A DNA stretch of 64,000 bases from Nautilus pompilius (Eukaryota > Mollusca > Cephalopoda > Nautilida > Nautilidae). Where the stretch lies: the NCBI GenBank assembly GCA_018389105.1, contig JACATO010001119.1:62001-126000 (forward strand). The letters run 5' to 3'. Of the stretch, positions 25,577-38,249 are shown one piece after another (position 1 is the stretch's first letter; every line of letters starts with the position of its first letter). Made by a program: the position numbers and the translations under genes. The notes beneath the pieces were generated by a model. It did no database searches and was not told the DNA's origin. It was given only the letters and a program-made list of their open reading frames with translations.

Positions 25577-27449
25577 TGAGTGATGCCACAAAGAGGGTGA
25601 CCACTGGTTTTGTGCCAGAGCCAATCTCAAAAGGCTGACGGAAATATTAATAGTTGACCATCACCAGATTTCGATGACAAGGTTTAGTTTGTGGCCAAGG
25701 TAATCAGATGAATCTGATTAACTGTATTCAATCTTCGCAAGTTTGGTTCATGTACGGGCTGACATGGCAATATGCGTGGATGACACAAGTGCTCATAATC
25801 AGCGCAAGAATAGTTTCAATAGCCATCGTGAACACTGTCCTAGGTGTATTATAGATGGCTGAGGGTTCCTTTGTTAACCTTTCTTGTAGCAATTTTGTTT
25901 TTTTTAAAAATTCCAGTGATAGACCAAAAGATCAAAGCTGGAAATCAAATGTTTTTTTCCAAGTAAGTACATATACTTCAGAGCTCCATTGTCTGATGCT
26001 TTTTGGTGGTTTTCCCCTCAGTGAGAACTAATTCCATATTTAATTTAATTTTAATCCAGATTTTCGTTTAAATTTACCTTCTTTTTGACTTTATGAAAAG
26101 GTTTTCTTAACTTAAAGTGGGGCAATAAGTAAATTTTAATTAATATATGGTGTTTTGCATCTTTCATGAGTTTTAATGGCACTGTTTCACGAAGTCCTCA
26201 TAATTATTTCAAGTCTGATTCTGTGATTCTTCATTGATCTCTTTAGGTGATATGATTTGCAAACCTATTTATCTGTTTGTCTCTTTCTTTTCTTGGACTC
26301 TTGATTTAGTTTCCTTGCCTGAATTAACTTCATATTTTAGTTAGCTGTAAGGGGTTGCTTTTTGTTTGTTTGCTTGCTTATTTTATTAATTAATTACTTT
26401 AAGGCAATTAATTGGGGCTAGGAAACCTTTTAGGGAGATGATCTATTTAGAAACATTTAATGTTTCGGTTTAACAAGCTCGCTGTTCAATAAATGAGAAA
26501 ATTATAAAAGAAAGATTGATACACTGTTGAAAAATTCAATTTATCGATAAATAAAAGAAAGAACTATTAGTACATATGTTATAGATATTTATTGCTGTTG
26601 AAATGATGTATAAGAAGAGAGAACCGTGACTGAAGCATCAAATAAAAAATATCAACGTCTGGGTGGTGATAAAAGCCTAAAATGATGTTGAATGCTGATA
26701 TGGTTATAATTTTCTAATTAATTCTTAGAATTGTTTCTAATTGGTAAAAGTTCCTGATTTTACTTCTGTTCTTTCCATTTTGACTTACTGGCGAAGCATT
26801 ACTTTCACTTTATTCTGAATTCAGTAATTATGTATATATGTATATAATAAATTAAGATACAAAAGTTTTACCAGGCAGTTATGTTAATTTATTAAATAAT
26901 CGTGGCAGATCTCATATTTAGTTATAATGGTAATGTTGTCCCTGCATTTTCTGGATATATATAAATGCAGTTAAATTTAGTTAACTTTATTTACATTGTA
27001 AACAAATAGACAATGAAAAAGAAAAGAAAAAAACAACAGAAACTCTATGATACTAAACTTTAAATTATGTATATTTATTTTAAGATATGGTATCTGCAGA
27101 CTTTGGTAGTCAGATAATCTATAAATTCTGTACCTGTTCTTTTGGTGTCTGCCCGAAATATTATAACTTGTGTTTGTTTTTTAGAGGGATCTATGCTATT
27201 CTTCTAATTTGACTAGTGTTAGTCAACTAGAACTTTTGAAAACCAGCTAGATCCGGTCTAACATTTGATAAAATGAGTATAGTGTTTATTCCAGAAAATA
27301 CAAGAAATATTTGTTTTTTTTTTTGTAATCTATATCCTTGATCCAACAATGGCTGGTGCCAACCAAATCCTTTCTCTCCAGTTGTGTCTTGTTTTGTTGC
27401 TCATGGGAGGTTAATGCCTATTTTATAAAGTAATGAAAGTTTTTACATA

Positions 27450-27885
27450 CAGGGTGTCCCGAAAGGATGTAGACGAATATTCATATGCTACCATGCAAAG
27501 GCATTTTGTGTCTCAGCATATTAAAGCATGTTTCATTTGGAAGCTCACAGATGATGGTGTGGTTAAAAGCAAGAGCTCACTCCTGATGCTGTTTCAGTTT
27601 GTGGCAAAAATGTATGAGGATCTCTGGATGGAAACTTTACATGGAAGTGAATAGGATGTTATGCCCCCCCCCAAACCAGTTATGTCTGTAAACTCCAAAA
27701 ATTCTGTTGGTAAATGTGGCAGTGCCTGCATGGATGTTAATGGCAGACATTTTGAATATCTGTTGTAGCGTAACATATTTGAGGTATCTGAAATGTAAAG
27801 TAAAAATTCTATCTAGCAATATGTCTTTGCTTACCAGGCTATAGAAGAGAAAAAAAAGCGTTATACGACTTTTTGGGACACCCTG
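27450..27885. mobile_element. Tc1/mariner-type short non-autonomous element
   Basis: The termini CAGGGTGTCCCGAAA (from 27450) and TTTTTGGGACACCCTG (to 27885) are inverted copies with one mismatch in the first 15 bases. Both ends are flanked by TA (27448-27449 and 27886-27887), the target duplicated by the IS630/Tc1/mariner superfamily. At 436 bp it is too short for a transposase. Internal open frames on both strands have no transposase motif. It is a MITE or a deletion derivative. Confidence 0.88.
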
Positions 27886-27887
27886 TA

Positions 27888-30599
27888 TTTGTAGGTGCAC
27901 AAGAGCTTCTTTGTAAATGGACATATTGACCTCTGGTGGTCAGTATTCAGTTTGTAAGGTCACTACATTAGCATAAGAAAAAGAATTTTGAAAGAAACAC
28001 CCCAAAAATCTCCCATCGTTACAGAAACTGCATTAAAGTATTTTTTAAAAAATATTCTTGGCAAGCCAGCACATGAATGATGTATTTTCAGAACACAGTC
28101 TGGCAGCATCATCTACAGTCTGATGGTCAGAATCTCTCCCCTGCTGCCACCATTTTTTTTTATCGATGTGAAAATACATAATTGGACTTTGTTTCCTCTC
28201 ATATGCAGTTTAAAAAAATGTACACAAGAATTTTAAAATCATTCTGATATGAACAGTCCCTTCTCCTTTTCGTACATTTATTAATTGTTTCTAAATTCCA
28301 TTTTAGACTGATAATGCTGGGATTTCCATTTCCTTGCAGTAATTAATATCTGCCAAAGAATAGCTTCTATCAATAATTAATCTTCCTTGGTAGGAATTTT
28401 AACTCAAATTTTAATTAATTAGTTTTATTTATTTATTTTTTTTTCCTCCATCTAATGGATTGTGAAACATTCATCAGTGGAAACCACAGAATGCAGTAAG
28501 GGTTTTTGGTTCTGGGTGAGTAAGCATCATCACAGCAGCCATGTTCCTGTAAAAGTGATTGCTGCATGGTGACTGACTATAGGATGGGAAACGCAAACTG
28601 CCAAGGCTGATCTTTCTTTAAACAAAGGGAGTGGAGAAACACGAGATCAATTAGCAAAGTAGCTTTGTCAATGTTAAGAAGGAATGATGTTTGATGAATT
28701 TTTCTTTAGAGAACCGTCGAGCTAGGTAGTGGATAGTCAATGCTACAACTATATGCCAACTCTCAGCCGAAAATGTAAAGAAAGTAAATTGGAATAACTC
28801 ATTCCTGTTTTAGGTGTATGATGTTTTGCATATCGAGACCTCACTTGCTCAGACCTCCATAAATCATCAGGTTTCTCAAGTTGGTTTTAAGATAACTATA
28901 CTTAAAAATAATACTTTCAGTAAATCGATGGGTATCTATAAACCTGCTGAAAGAGAGATCTGTAATGTAAATTGCTTAGCGGTAGTAAAGAAATGCTCTT
29001 GAGAGCAGATTGCATAGTTTGTGAACACAGACGAAAATAAAACAACAGGCACTGGGCGATATTATAAAGTAGCTTAGATGTTGGGGAAAAAACGATAGCA
29101 GTTAGAACCGGCATCATCTGATATTATGTAAGAAGTGAAGAAAATCCTACCCTGACAGAGCCAGGAGCTGGGGTTGCAATGGAGAGAAAATAAGTCCACA
29201 ACCCCAGAAGAGATGAAGGTGGCAAATGGCATCAGTGTTCGGATATCACTGATTGTTATAGTTACGGTGTTCTGTAGCAGCTTTTCTTTTCATCATCTTG
29301 CATTCCGAATCTTAAAATATAGAAAATATTCTCTGTCTTTATCATTTTCCTAGTATTCGTATGTCAAGAAGTTATGATCATATCTCCAGACAGGGTACGA
29401 TTTTCCTGGTGTTTGTTTAAAGGAGGGGTCAGACAGGAAGGTTTGTTTTGTTTGTTACGGGAAAGTGGAATTTTTGTTCATTTCTTCTTTTGTTCTTCTT
29501 CTTCTTCTTTTCCCTCCCGCTAAGATGGAATGATGTCTTTTACTCTCTCTCTCTCTCTCTCTTTTTTTCTTCTTTTCAATTCAATCAGTTATAGCTAATG
29601 TAAATTTTACCAAAATCTTGGTGGTCATCATAAAAAAACTCAGATGAGGAATCAGGATCTTCTTGAGTGGATGCGATCAGCTACAGATGACATGGTATTG
29701 CTGCATTTCTACGTCCTCGTGTTGAGTTCCTTTCCCGTCTTGAGTCATTTTATTCAAATATTGAGTCATTACAGACACTTATTAGATCCACTTTCGAGAT
29801 GAAATCTAAAATAAATGGTCTATCATATTTGCTGCCAACTTTCATTTTCGTGAAATTCAATATTAAATTTTTCTTTTTCTTTTTTTTTCTATTTTTTTTC
29901 TATTTTCAATTAAAGACATCTTTTATATATTTGTACCATGTCAGATTGACTGTAGGGCGATGATGTTGATTTTGTACAAATGTTCATAAACCCTTCGGAT
30001 ATTCATATTGTTAAATCCAATACACTGAACTTAGCATACATCTGTTGTTGTTTTTTCTTCCTTTTTCAATAAACCCAGTTTATATGTGACTTTTGCTGTA
30101 GGCAAAACAATCTTTCCTGCTATTGCTAATATCTTCACGCAATGAAAGCCTTGATGATTAGTGGAATTCACAAACTGGAGCAAAATTTTAATTTTTTCTT
30201 TTTAAAAAAAGTAATATCCATATTAACGATTTGATTGAGTGTACAAGACCAGTTTGTTTTAAATTCTGATCTAATAATTAAATATATAGTTTTATTTCAA
30301 AATACCATTCACAAATCTGTATAAATAATTCTTAAGTTGGTTTGTTGATAAATATTCTATTTCTTGCCATGTGGAATATTTAAAATCCCTAATTAAAAAT
30401 TGTAAGGAACCTACAGAATTAACTTTCTTTTCCCCGTGGGAGCGAAATAAACTGTATGTTGTACCCAAAGTGTAGCTTAGTTGTGACACTATTTTTGGTT
30501 ATTAAAAGTTCTGGAAAAACAACAGAATTTCAAAGAGATTAGTGCAGAGAAAATGCTTGGACAAAAAAATAAAATACCTGTCATTTTAAGCAGATTTGC
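27888..30599. other. AT-rich DNA, no gene seen
   Basis: No supported gene. It contains a (CT)n tract at about 29542-29561 and pyrimidine-rich stretches near 29485-29515 and 29870-29905. Confidence 0.55.
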
Positions 30600-30673
<74 letters not shown>

Positions 30674-30702
30674 TTATTATTTAATTATTATTATTTAATT
30701 AT
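30600..30702. repeat. (ATT)n microsatellite, about 100 bp
   Basis: About 80 bases of ATT units with one AGT interruption at about 30651, continuing as an imperfect TTAATTATTATTATTTAATT extension. Confidence 0.95.
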
Positions 30703-30999
30703 GGTCGAATTTTAACTTTAATGTGAAGTCAGAATTTGAGTGTTAATAATTGACTTTTCAAAAATAAGCACTTAGTGCATTCTCCTGATAACTCAACTTT
30801 AGTTTTAAAATGCATAATGCTTTGAAAAATGGAAGCAGCATTATGACTAAAGGTTATCAGTGGAACGGTTTATGACATTGTTATGGAGATGAATGTTCTG
30901 GCTTTGATTTTGCATCTTTGAGTAGCCAGTATTTTGTCAGATGAAGAGTTTTGCATACATTTTGTTATCATTTTTATCTTATGATAATTTTGTTTGTTT

Positions 31000-31232
31000 G
31001 TGAGAGAGAGAGAGAGAGAGATGAAGACAGAGAGATGGGGAGAGAGAGAGAGAGACAGAGAGATGGGAGAGAGAGAGAGATGAGAGAGAGACAGAGAAGA
31101 GATGGGGAGAGAGAGAGAGAATAGAGATATAGAGAGAGAGAGAGATGAAGAGAGAGAGAGAGAGAGAGAGATGGGGAGAGATGAAGAGAGAGAAGAGAGA
31201 GAGATGGGGAGAGAGTGATGAAGAGAGCTCGA
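31000..31232. repeat. (GA)n array with GATGGG interruptions
   Basis: A purine-rich array of (GA)n blocks split by GATGGGG, GATGAAG and GACAGAG units, about 230 bases long. All purines lie on the plus strand. It resembles the larger arrays at 44.35, 47.8 and 55.8 kb. Confidence 0.92.
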
Positions 31233-31814
31233 GCTGGGGTTTTTATTAAAAGTAATGAGTCCTAATTAATTACAGGAAAATCACTATTTGGACAAACTTG
31301 TAATTTTATTCATTTATTTGGGCATTGTTTTTTTGTTTTTTTTTAGATATTCCATCTTTAATTGTTGCATACCAATATAATCTGTTATTTGCACTTTATT
31401 TCCAGATATTGATGCCAATAATACGTTGCTTCATGTGTGTTTGATGTATATCTTCTGCCCCCTTTGTGTGGCTGCCCTCCTTTAATACACCCCATAGTAA
31501 CTGTATTTGCATTCTGGTGTTGTCCATCCTTTGTGCAAGACCAGCACAATCAGCATGGCTTCAACCTATTGGAGTGGCTGCATTCCAAAACCTTGTTATT
31601 GGAGAAACTATCCTGTCATTTGATATAGTGTGTTGGATGAAACTTCTCTAACAGCTGGATGTGATGCAAGACTTGGACATGCTTTGGAGAACTATACAAC
31701 AAATTGGAAAGCATTACTACTGTGTGGACCCTTAGCTCAGTTTACAGCCTGATGTCTGACAGTCTACTGAGAAAACCTAAAAGAAATAAGGGTTTGAATT
31801 AGTTTATCTACATG
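31233..31814. other. no gene seen
   Basis: Two overlapping open frames of about 60 codons at 31437-31651 on the plus strand show no recognised motif. This stretch may include further decayed sequence of the mariner relic that follows, but nothing could be aligned by eye. Confidence 0.4.
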
Positions 31815-32075
31815 TCTTGTTGTCGGGTGTCAGTCTTTTGGTTTTTGGGTGGACTACCTACTTGAATTTGGATTGTCTTCAATGTCACTGTTTTACAGTT
31901 GAAATGTAGAGACCACTATTTAGCTCTTCCATAACTCATGCTGGACTCACCACATGCACTTAACAGTCATGCATGAATGATTTTAGGACTTACGCCCTTT
32001 TTCATGAGGAACTCAAGCATAGCTCTTTGTTGTATCACCGATTCATTGTAGACTTCATTTGCAAGAGCTACTGTG
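31815..32075 (-). pseudogene. mariner transposase N-terminal relic
   Basis: Minus-strand translation shows QRAMLEFLMKKGVSPKIIHA, then a stop, then ACGESSMSYGRAK and a tract like VGSPPKNQK. This is the order of the Mos1-type helix-turn-helix region of mariner transposases: a QRALLKF-like first helix, a GxSPKEIH-like turn, a SYxTVKRW-like recognition helix, then a linker with a GRP motif. Several stops break it. No catalytic domain or terminal repeat could be found next to it, so only a fragment remains. Identification rests on remembered family patterns. Confidence 0.5.
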
Positions 32076-34337
32076 CTGCCACCTTTGAAGTAATAATGGT
32101 ACTTCTGATCATGAGTAGAGATAGATAACCACATTCTGTGTGAATGAAATGACAGGTTTTTCTGAATAGTATTTTTCTTGTAATTAATTAGGGCTCATTA
32201 CCTTCAATGGTTCTTGCAAATATTTCCTTCTATCTCTCTTTCACGTGCAGGAATTATGGACTCACTGATAAAACATTCTATATTTCATATAAAGCCAGTC
32301 TGTTAGTGCCTACACATGGTTACATGCTTTCTGTTACTTGTGGAATTCTTGTGGCATAACTAAGGTATTTGGTGCATTGTACCTTTTTAAGTTTAGTGAC
32401 TACTTCTGTTGTACAATTTTTAAAAAGTATAGTGCGTCAGATGACTATTAGAAAATATATTAGTGACAACATGTTGCAGTAAGGTTGTTCAAGCTTACCA
32501 TTGCTGCACCACTGCTGTTTCTCAAGATTATATGTGTTAATGATGTTTTGGCTGCTGCTCAAGCCAATCACATCCACTTCACTTCATCATCATCAGCCTG
32601 GAAGTACCTTCTTTATGGGTGTAAAAAGAAGTGGTAGGCAGGCACTGGAAGTAAGATACGGGTTTAAAATATTAACAATCCTCCATGGATGAGAAACATT
32701 GAAATGTGATAGGTTATTTGTCCACATGCTAACACTAATCTAACTGCTGTGGCACTGTGTATACATGTCTCACCTGGAGAAGATTTTTCTGCTTTGTTAC
32801 TTTTTAAAAATTATCTTCCAAACATGCTTAAGAAGAATATCTTCTTTCACACCTGCTGATAAAGGAAGATTCTTGTACTTGTTGCTTATTTCTCCTACTA
32901 CACCTGCTCGTACACTTTGTAATTAATTTTTAGAGCATGGTGCGAGGGACGTTAATTGAAATTAGGATTTGAAGTAAGTAACCTGGCTTTCCATTGTTTA
33001 AATTACTTTCAAAACAAAAAACACAAGGTAGGTGTCATTTACTCTGAACTCTCCAAAAATATTACAAACAGAATGTGAAGTCTCACACATTTTATTTACA
33101 CTTGCCACTTTCATTCCATCTGTTTCCCCCTCCCTGGAGAGCTTTACTACTGACAATGGTGGGAGAGATGATGAAGTGAAGGTACTTGGTCTACAATAAA
33201 AGCGACTTGTAATGACCTCGCATTTACCTTGTTTTGACCCCAGGAAGCTAACCACAAAGACCACAGGTCATGACCCCACCACTCTTCAAGCTGTTTGATG
33301 ACATCCTCATGTAAAATGTGCCCTAGCAAGATCTCCCTGCAGTAAGAATAATGTATACTGCCACACAAGGAATTATAAATCATGGTTTTCAAATGTCCAT
33401 TTTACTTCTAGGGAGAAAGAAGTATCAGGTATCACAACTTCTTGTCTGCAATTTATGTTTGGCATTCTGTGGAAATGCTGATCAACAGTATTATCTTAAA
33501 TAATAAAGAGCACTGTCTAAATGGAGACTCACATGCAAAACAAACCAAAGAAATATGTATATACGCTTACAATGCAAAATAGAGCAAACTGCTTCCAATA
33601 AATCAACTGATCAAGGCGCCATTGATGAATAGTTAAAAGCAAAAGTAGCAGAACCAGAGGGTTGGAGAATTACATAGTATTTAGTAGTTCCAAAGTTATT
33701 AGTATAAAGGCCAACTGTTATTTTGTCTTCTATGGCAAAACGCAGTGAGACATACACATTTAAACTAAATGGGTATTTAACTAATGCTGTATATTATGGT
33801 CCATAAATCTGTCCCACTGTATATATATTTTTTTGAAAGATTAGAGAATATTTTTATTCTGATATTTTGATATCTTTTGTATTATTATGTTCAAAGGAAA
33901 CGTTAAAAAAATGAAAGTGAGTGGTCAAAAAATTCTGAGTCTTTTAATGAGGTAAAAGAGTTTCTTATTGTAGTATTCCAGGGAGGCGTAACAAGTACTA
34001 TGCTATTATGGCTACACTGCAAACACCTTATTTGTTCATTTCCAAAGCTACTAAATATGTGTTAGTGGCTTAGTTTACTTTAGCTACTGCAAAAAGGCAG
34101 AGATAGCTATCATGGCTTATACAATGTTCAGAGAGGCGGGGGATTTTGAACTAGTTTTTCACTACCACTAGCAGCAACTATTACTGATAATATGCTAAAA
34201 CTTTCACTTGCCAAAACAAAAGGCACCAAAAGTTAAATATAAGCATTTTATTTTATTTTATTTGCTAAAAGGATATTTTAAGCATTTTTCCTTGCGTTGT
34301 AAAAGTATCAAGTTAATGAGGACTGACCAGACTTATA
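32076..34337. other. AT-rich DNA, no gene seen
   Basis: No supported gene. Minus-strand open frames at about 32998-33392 (81-88 codons, overlapping in different frames) have no recognised domain or splice borders. Confidence 0.5.
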
Positions 34338-34682
34338 CAGTGGCAGCCAAAATTATTGCACTACCCCAAATAATTCTGATTTCCTAAATGCGTGTTCTTG
34401 GCTTGTGCAGTGTTTAAACATTTGTTGCTTTTTTTAAAATGTATTATTTGTTAAAATAGCATTCTTTAATCAAAAAAAAAAACATTTCATTGTGAAATTA
34501 CTGATGTTTGTTGCTTTATTACTCTTTGGATGCATTTTATAAAAAATCTGCTTACCTTTATGATGTTGAAGGTCTTTTGGATATCAAAATAAATCTTAAT
34601 TGGCTTTATTTAAAAAAAAAACGTTTTTACATCGCAATACTCTAAAATTCAATATTTTGTTTAATAATTTTGACTAGCATTG
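34338..34682. mobile_element. Tc1-type MITE with imperfect inverted ends
   Basis: The left end CAGTGGCAGCCAAAATTATT (34338-34357) is preceded by TA and looks like a Tc1-family terminus. The inverse of 34663-34682 is CAATGCTAGTCAAAATTATT, matching 16 of 20 positions. TA lies two bases beyond the right end. At about 345 bp with no transposase, this is an old non-autonomous copy. The internal sequence is AT-rich with A/T runs. Confidence 0.6.
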
Positions 34683-35190
34683 TGTATAATTATTATGTAT
34701 TGATGTTTAAATAATAAATTATGTAGTTTTAGAATGTATATGTGAGAGTACTAAAACATGTGAAGACGACAAAGTCAAGGTAAAACTGGGTTTGCATCAC
34801 GTGGTCAGTCAGACATACAAAATGTTGTACAATTAACTGTATAGATTTGAATTATCACTGTTTCATAATAATACAACCTGTATGTACATGGCATGGCAGT
34901 AAAATCTACCAATATGTGGAATTATTTTAGTGACCATAGGAACAAGGGAAAATGCTTGAATCAGAATGAGTTTGGCATGTTTAATTATTTAGTCTTTGAG
35001 AAAAAACAGCAGAATTTCAAAGACCGTAATGTAGCAAGTTCTGTAATAAGTCCTATATGGGAAAGACTTGTGTTTTAGGGAAGCTGGAAGTGTTGCCAGT
35101 TTTCCTTATTTGAGAAGGAAAATTAACAAGGAAACTGTCAACTTCCAGTCATAGCTTCAGCAAGTTGATCAGACATGCGCATTAGCAGAA
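34683..35190. other. no clear gene; possible upstream part of mariner relic
   Basis: The open frame at 34893-35078 (61 codons) is unrecognised. By position it could be the decayed N-terminal part of the transposase relic that follows, but I cannot align it. Confidence 0.35.
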
Positions 35191-35199
35191 ATGGCACTT

Positions 35200-35800
35200 T
35201 TTTTGTCATCTGTCTTTAACATTTTAACACGATATGGAGTTAAAGCAGTCTAATGCAAAACTAGTGCATGGTTTCCTTGAAGACGATTGTGAATCTCAAG
35301 TAGAATTCTGTGAAATTTCGCTTGCTAAAATTGCCACTGACTCCAAATTGCAGGGAAGCATTTCGTGTAATGCTGAAAATTTTTCAAGCAATGGAAATAC
35401 CAACAGAAATAATTTTGTCATATGAAGTTATGATTGTCCTTTTATTGAACTGCCCTAGCTTTGTAGTCAAGGCAGAAATCTGAAGTGGTAGTTTGGATTG
35501 GCCCTATTTTTCTTGAGCACAGGGTCATAGCTGGGTTGTACCTACAGATATTGCAACATACTGTGTTCAGAAATTCAGCATATTGACAATTTTGGTTCGT
35601 GCAAGATGGAGGGAAGAATTAGTCGTCTCTAAGATCTTATGTTTTAGAACCTTTAGACTTTTCCTTTTGGGGAATTATGAGGGAAAAGGGGATTGTGTTA
35701 TCCGATACACACTGAAAAACATAACTGTAATAACAGGTGCTCTTTTCTTGGTGTAGCAGACGTCTACATTTTAGAATAAGTGTAGATTAAAATAATGCCA
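35200..35800 (+). pseudogene. decayed mariner-like transposase
   Basis: Plus-strand fragments in several frames keep the order of an IS630/Tc1/mariner transposase of the type whose C-terminus reads SPDLTPxDFFLWG. An open segment at 35234-35425 contains ESQVEFCE, where family members have RRVxFCEW, and NGNTNRNNFVI, where members have GxVNRHNxxIW. Next comes WWFGL near 35490. Near 35644-35690 LEPLDFSFWGIMREKG corresponds to the LTPxDFFLWG motif after the last catalytic residues. Stops and frameshifts interrupt it throughout. No terminal repeats were found. The family assignment comes from motif order recalled for the family. Confidence 0.55.
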
Positions 35801-36071
35801 GACCCAACTACCTGTGTTGTTCCATTACTGAAATTGAGTATTTGAATATGTTTGGTTAATTATGGAACATAAAAGCTTTTAAGATTGTAACTCGCTCACT
35901 TTTTTAAAATTTATTTTTGTTTCTCAATTTATCATTTTCCTTTTCTAATTTTTAATGTTTTGGATTCTTTCTTTTTTGGAATTATTTAAAGAAAAAAATT
36001 ACAAGAACAAAAAAATACCTATAATTTGAAACAGATTGGGGCAAGAACAGTCTAACATATGCAACTTCGCA

Positions 36072-36102
<31 letters not shown>

Positions 36103-38249
36103 GAACAGATTCTTGAATGGCTGACTGGTTTATTTTATATTATAGATGTTTATGCTGACTGGTTTTGGTAAAGTAAACATCCCTTTTACACCAGCCAAGC
36201 TATAATTTAGTACAGATTTAAAAAATGATAATAAAAATGCCTTTAACATTAATTCAGAATTCAGGTCCTACAGTAGTTTGTTTTTCTATTTTGAATTCAG
36301 CAAAGCATAATATTAGGAGAGGTGAAGAAGCAAAGCTGTCAGGCAATGTTATGGCAGACAAATCTGGAAATATCCTGTTATTGTTTTCCACTTCCTGTTA
36401 TTGTCAGGAGCAAGTGAGAATTGAGGATTACGTGAGTATGGGAACAACTAACAGATATTCCTGCACTGAGAGGGGCAAGTGGCAGAGTTGTAGAATTAGC
36501 AGTATAATTAAACCTTCAATTTTCTGACTGGAGCAATCAGTGCTGACTTTATAATATCCCATATCTTGGCGGGCTTCTTGCAGTGGAAACGAGATAACAG
36601 TAGAAAGCATGAATTTTCCTTCAAGGGGGAAAATAATGCCACTTAGAAAGGTAACTGTGATAATAACAATAAAGCGGGTTCTCCCATTACGCATATTTAA
36701 TAAAACAAATACAAATCAAACCCCCCTCCCTTTTTGCTCGCTTGTTTTAAGAGAATCTTTGGTGAAATCGTAATTTAAGAACACTGAATAACATCCAGAA
36801 CTGGTTATATTAGCTAAAAGATCATGTGGACAAATTAAAGTCTCAGTGAATTTGGCAAACGTGCGTATGAGGCAGTGCTATCTCACACACACACACACAC
36901 ACATATGACTGGAGATTTTTGATTAACAACAAGTGGTCAACTATTGGTCTTGGTCTCATTGTCAGTGGTAAAATGGTGACATTTTAAATACGTTATCTAG
37001 ACTAGTGCAGACATTATAACTGATGAAGTTGTGATCTTGCTATTGCTTTGTTACCAAAACATTCTTGTTTTTGTTATTGCAATTGTTTAATGCACCTACA
37101 GTTTCTCTTTAAGGCTTCAGAAGGACGGGTGTGCAGTTTGTTATAATTCTAGTTCCGCTTATATAAAAATGTCAATGTTTATTTTCGTGAATATTCAGTT
37201 TAAATTAATTTAACGCGCATTATATTGTCATCTTTTAGAATTTTAAAATTAATCCATGTCCTGAGTGAAGAAATTGACCAAGAAAGTAAATAAAAGCTGC
37301 TAGAAAGGCATTGTATTCAAATGTAATTAGCTGTTCTCTTATGTGAATAAGACATAGGGCAGTCATCTTCAGATATTGTCTCGTGTTCTCTGACTCTGGA
37401 CCAAAATCTAAAAATGCCTGTCGTTGGTCAGGGGGAATAGAACTAAAAAGAAACTCTGCAAGTGACGGGCAAAACTGATGGACGGAGCTGAACTCCAGGA
37501 CACGGTGTCCAGCTCAAACCATTCTCGCCCTGCTTATCAGTTCTCCAAGACATTCAATCAGGTTCCCTTTCGTAGATTGCATAAAATTATTTACCTTTCT
37601 ACTTATGGGAAGTGTTTTAAATGTGCACAAACACTTTTGGCTATATACAGGTTTTCTCCTCTTGTGGCTAGCTTAGCTGTTTCTTGGAATGGATCACAGG
37701 TGACCATGGCCTTATTTAGTTTCTTTGGTGACAATTAAATTAAACCTGTTGTAAGGGAGATAATCTATGGAAATGAAACCTTTACATAGTCCTTATTTTT
37801 GCTTGAAGGATACAGTTATTGGGGAGGTATGAAAAAATGTAAGCATTGCAAAGATGAAAGTTGATTATAACCAGTGAACACTGGAACCAGGTTATCTGTA
37901 TAATAAAGGTGCTGTTGCTCTAAGGAAAATAGAGCCACTAGTTTATGCAAAAATCAATATAATGCATTTGTATTATAATGGTAGTGCTAAGTTTAGCACT
38001 TGCTAATGTGCAGTCTGAAATTCAGGTGAGATGCATTATTGATGTTATTAACAATGAGATGTATCTTGCCTTTGTCTGGCAATTAACCTGACTGATAGGT
38101 ATAGAGAAAGGTTTGCCATTTGCCTATTATTACTTTGGTTTAGTAAATGTATGTTCTCTTAGTTGAACAAAAACATTACAAACTGGCTCCAGTGTTCCAT
38201 ATCAAGCAGCAGCTTCTGGTAGTAATTCATGTATATATATATATATATG
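35801..38249. other. AT-rich DNA, no gene seen
   Basis: No supported gene. It has (CA)n plus poly-A at about 36070-36102, (CA)n at about 36884-36902, and (TA)n at 38231-38248. The 86-100-codon open frames at 36225-36527 and 37478-37738 (plus) and 36428-36694 (minus) carry no recognised motif. Confidence 0.5.
36070..36102. repeat. (CA)n followed by poly-A
   Basis: About eight CA units run directly into about 18 A. The arrangement could be a retroposon tail, but no body was identified upstream. Confidence 0.85.

Larger units (their letters stand above)
17829..27447. other. AT-rich DNA, no gene seen
   Basis: No supported gene in nearly 10 kb. It contains (ATT)n at 24186-24219, poly-A/T runs near 18490, 22525 and 24518, a C-run near 25300, an 18-bp perfect palindrome at 25559-25576, and a short CTGATGATGA...GAAACG stretch near 23818-23862. 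Open frames of 60-85 codons on both strands have no recognisable motif. It reads as intron or intergenic sequence. Confidence 0.55.
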
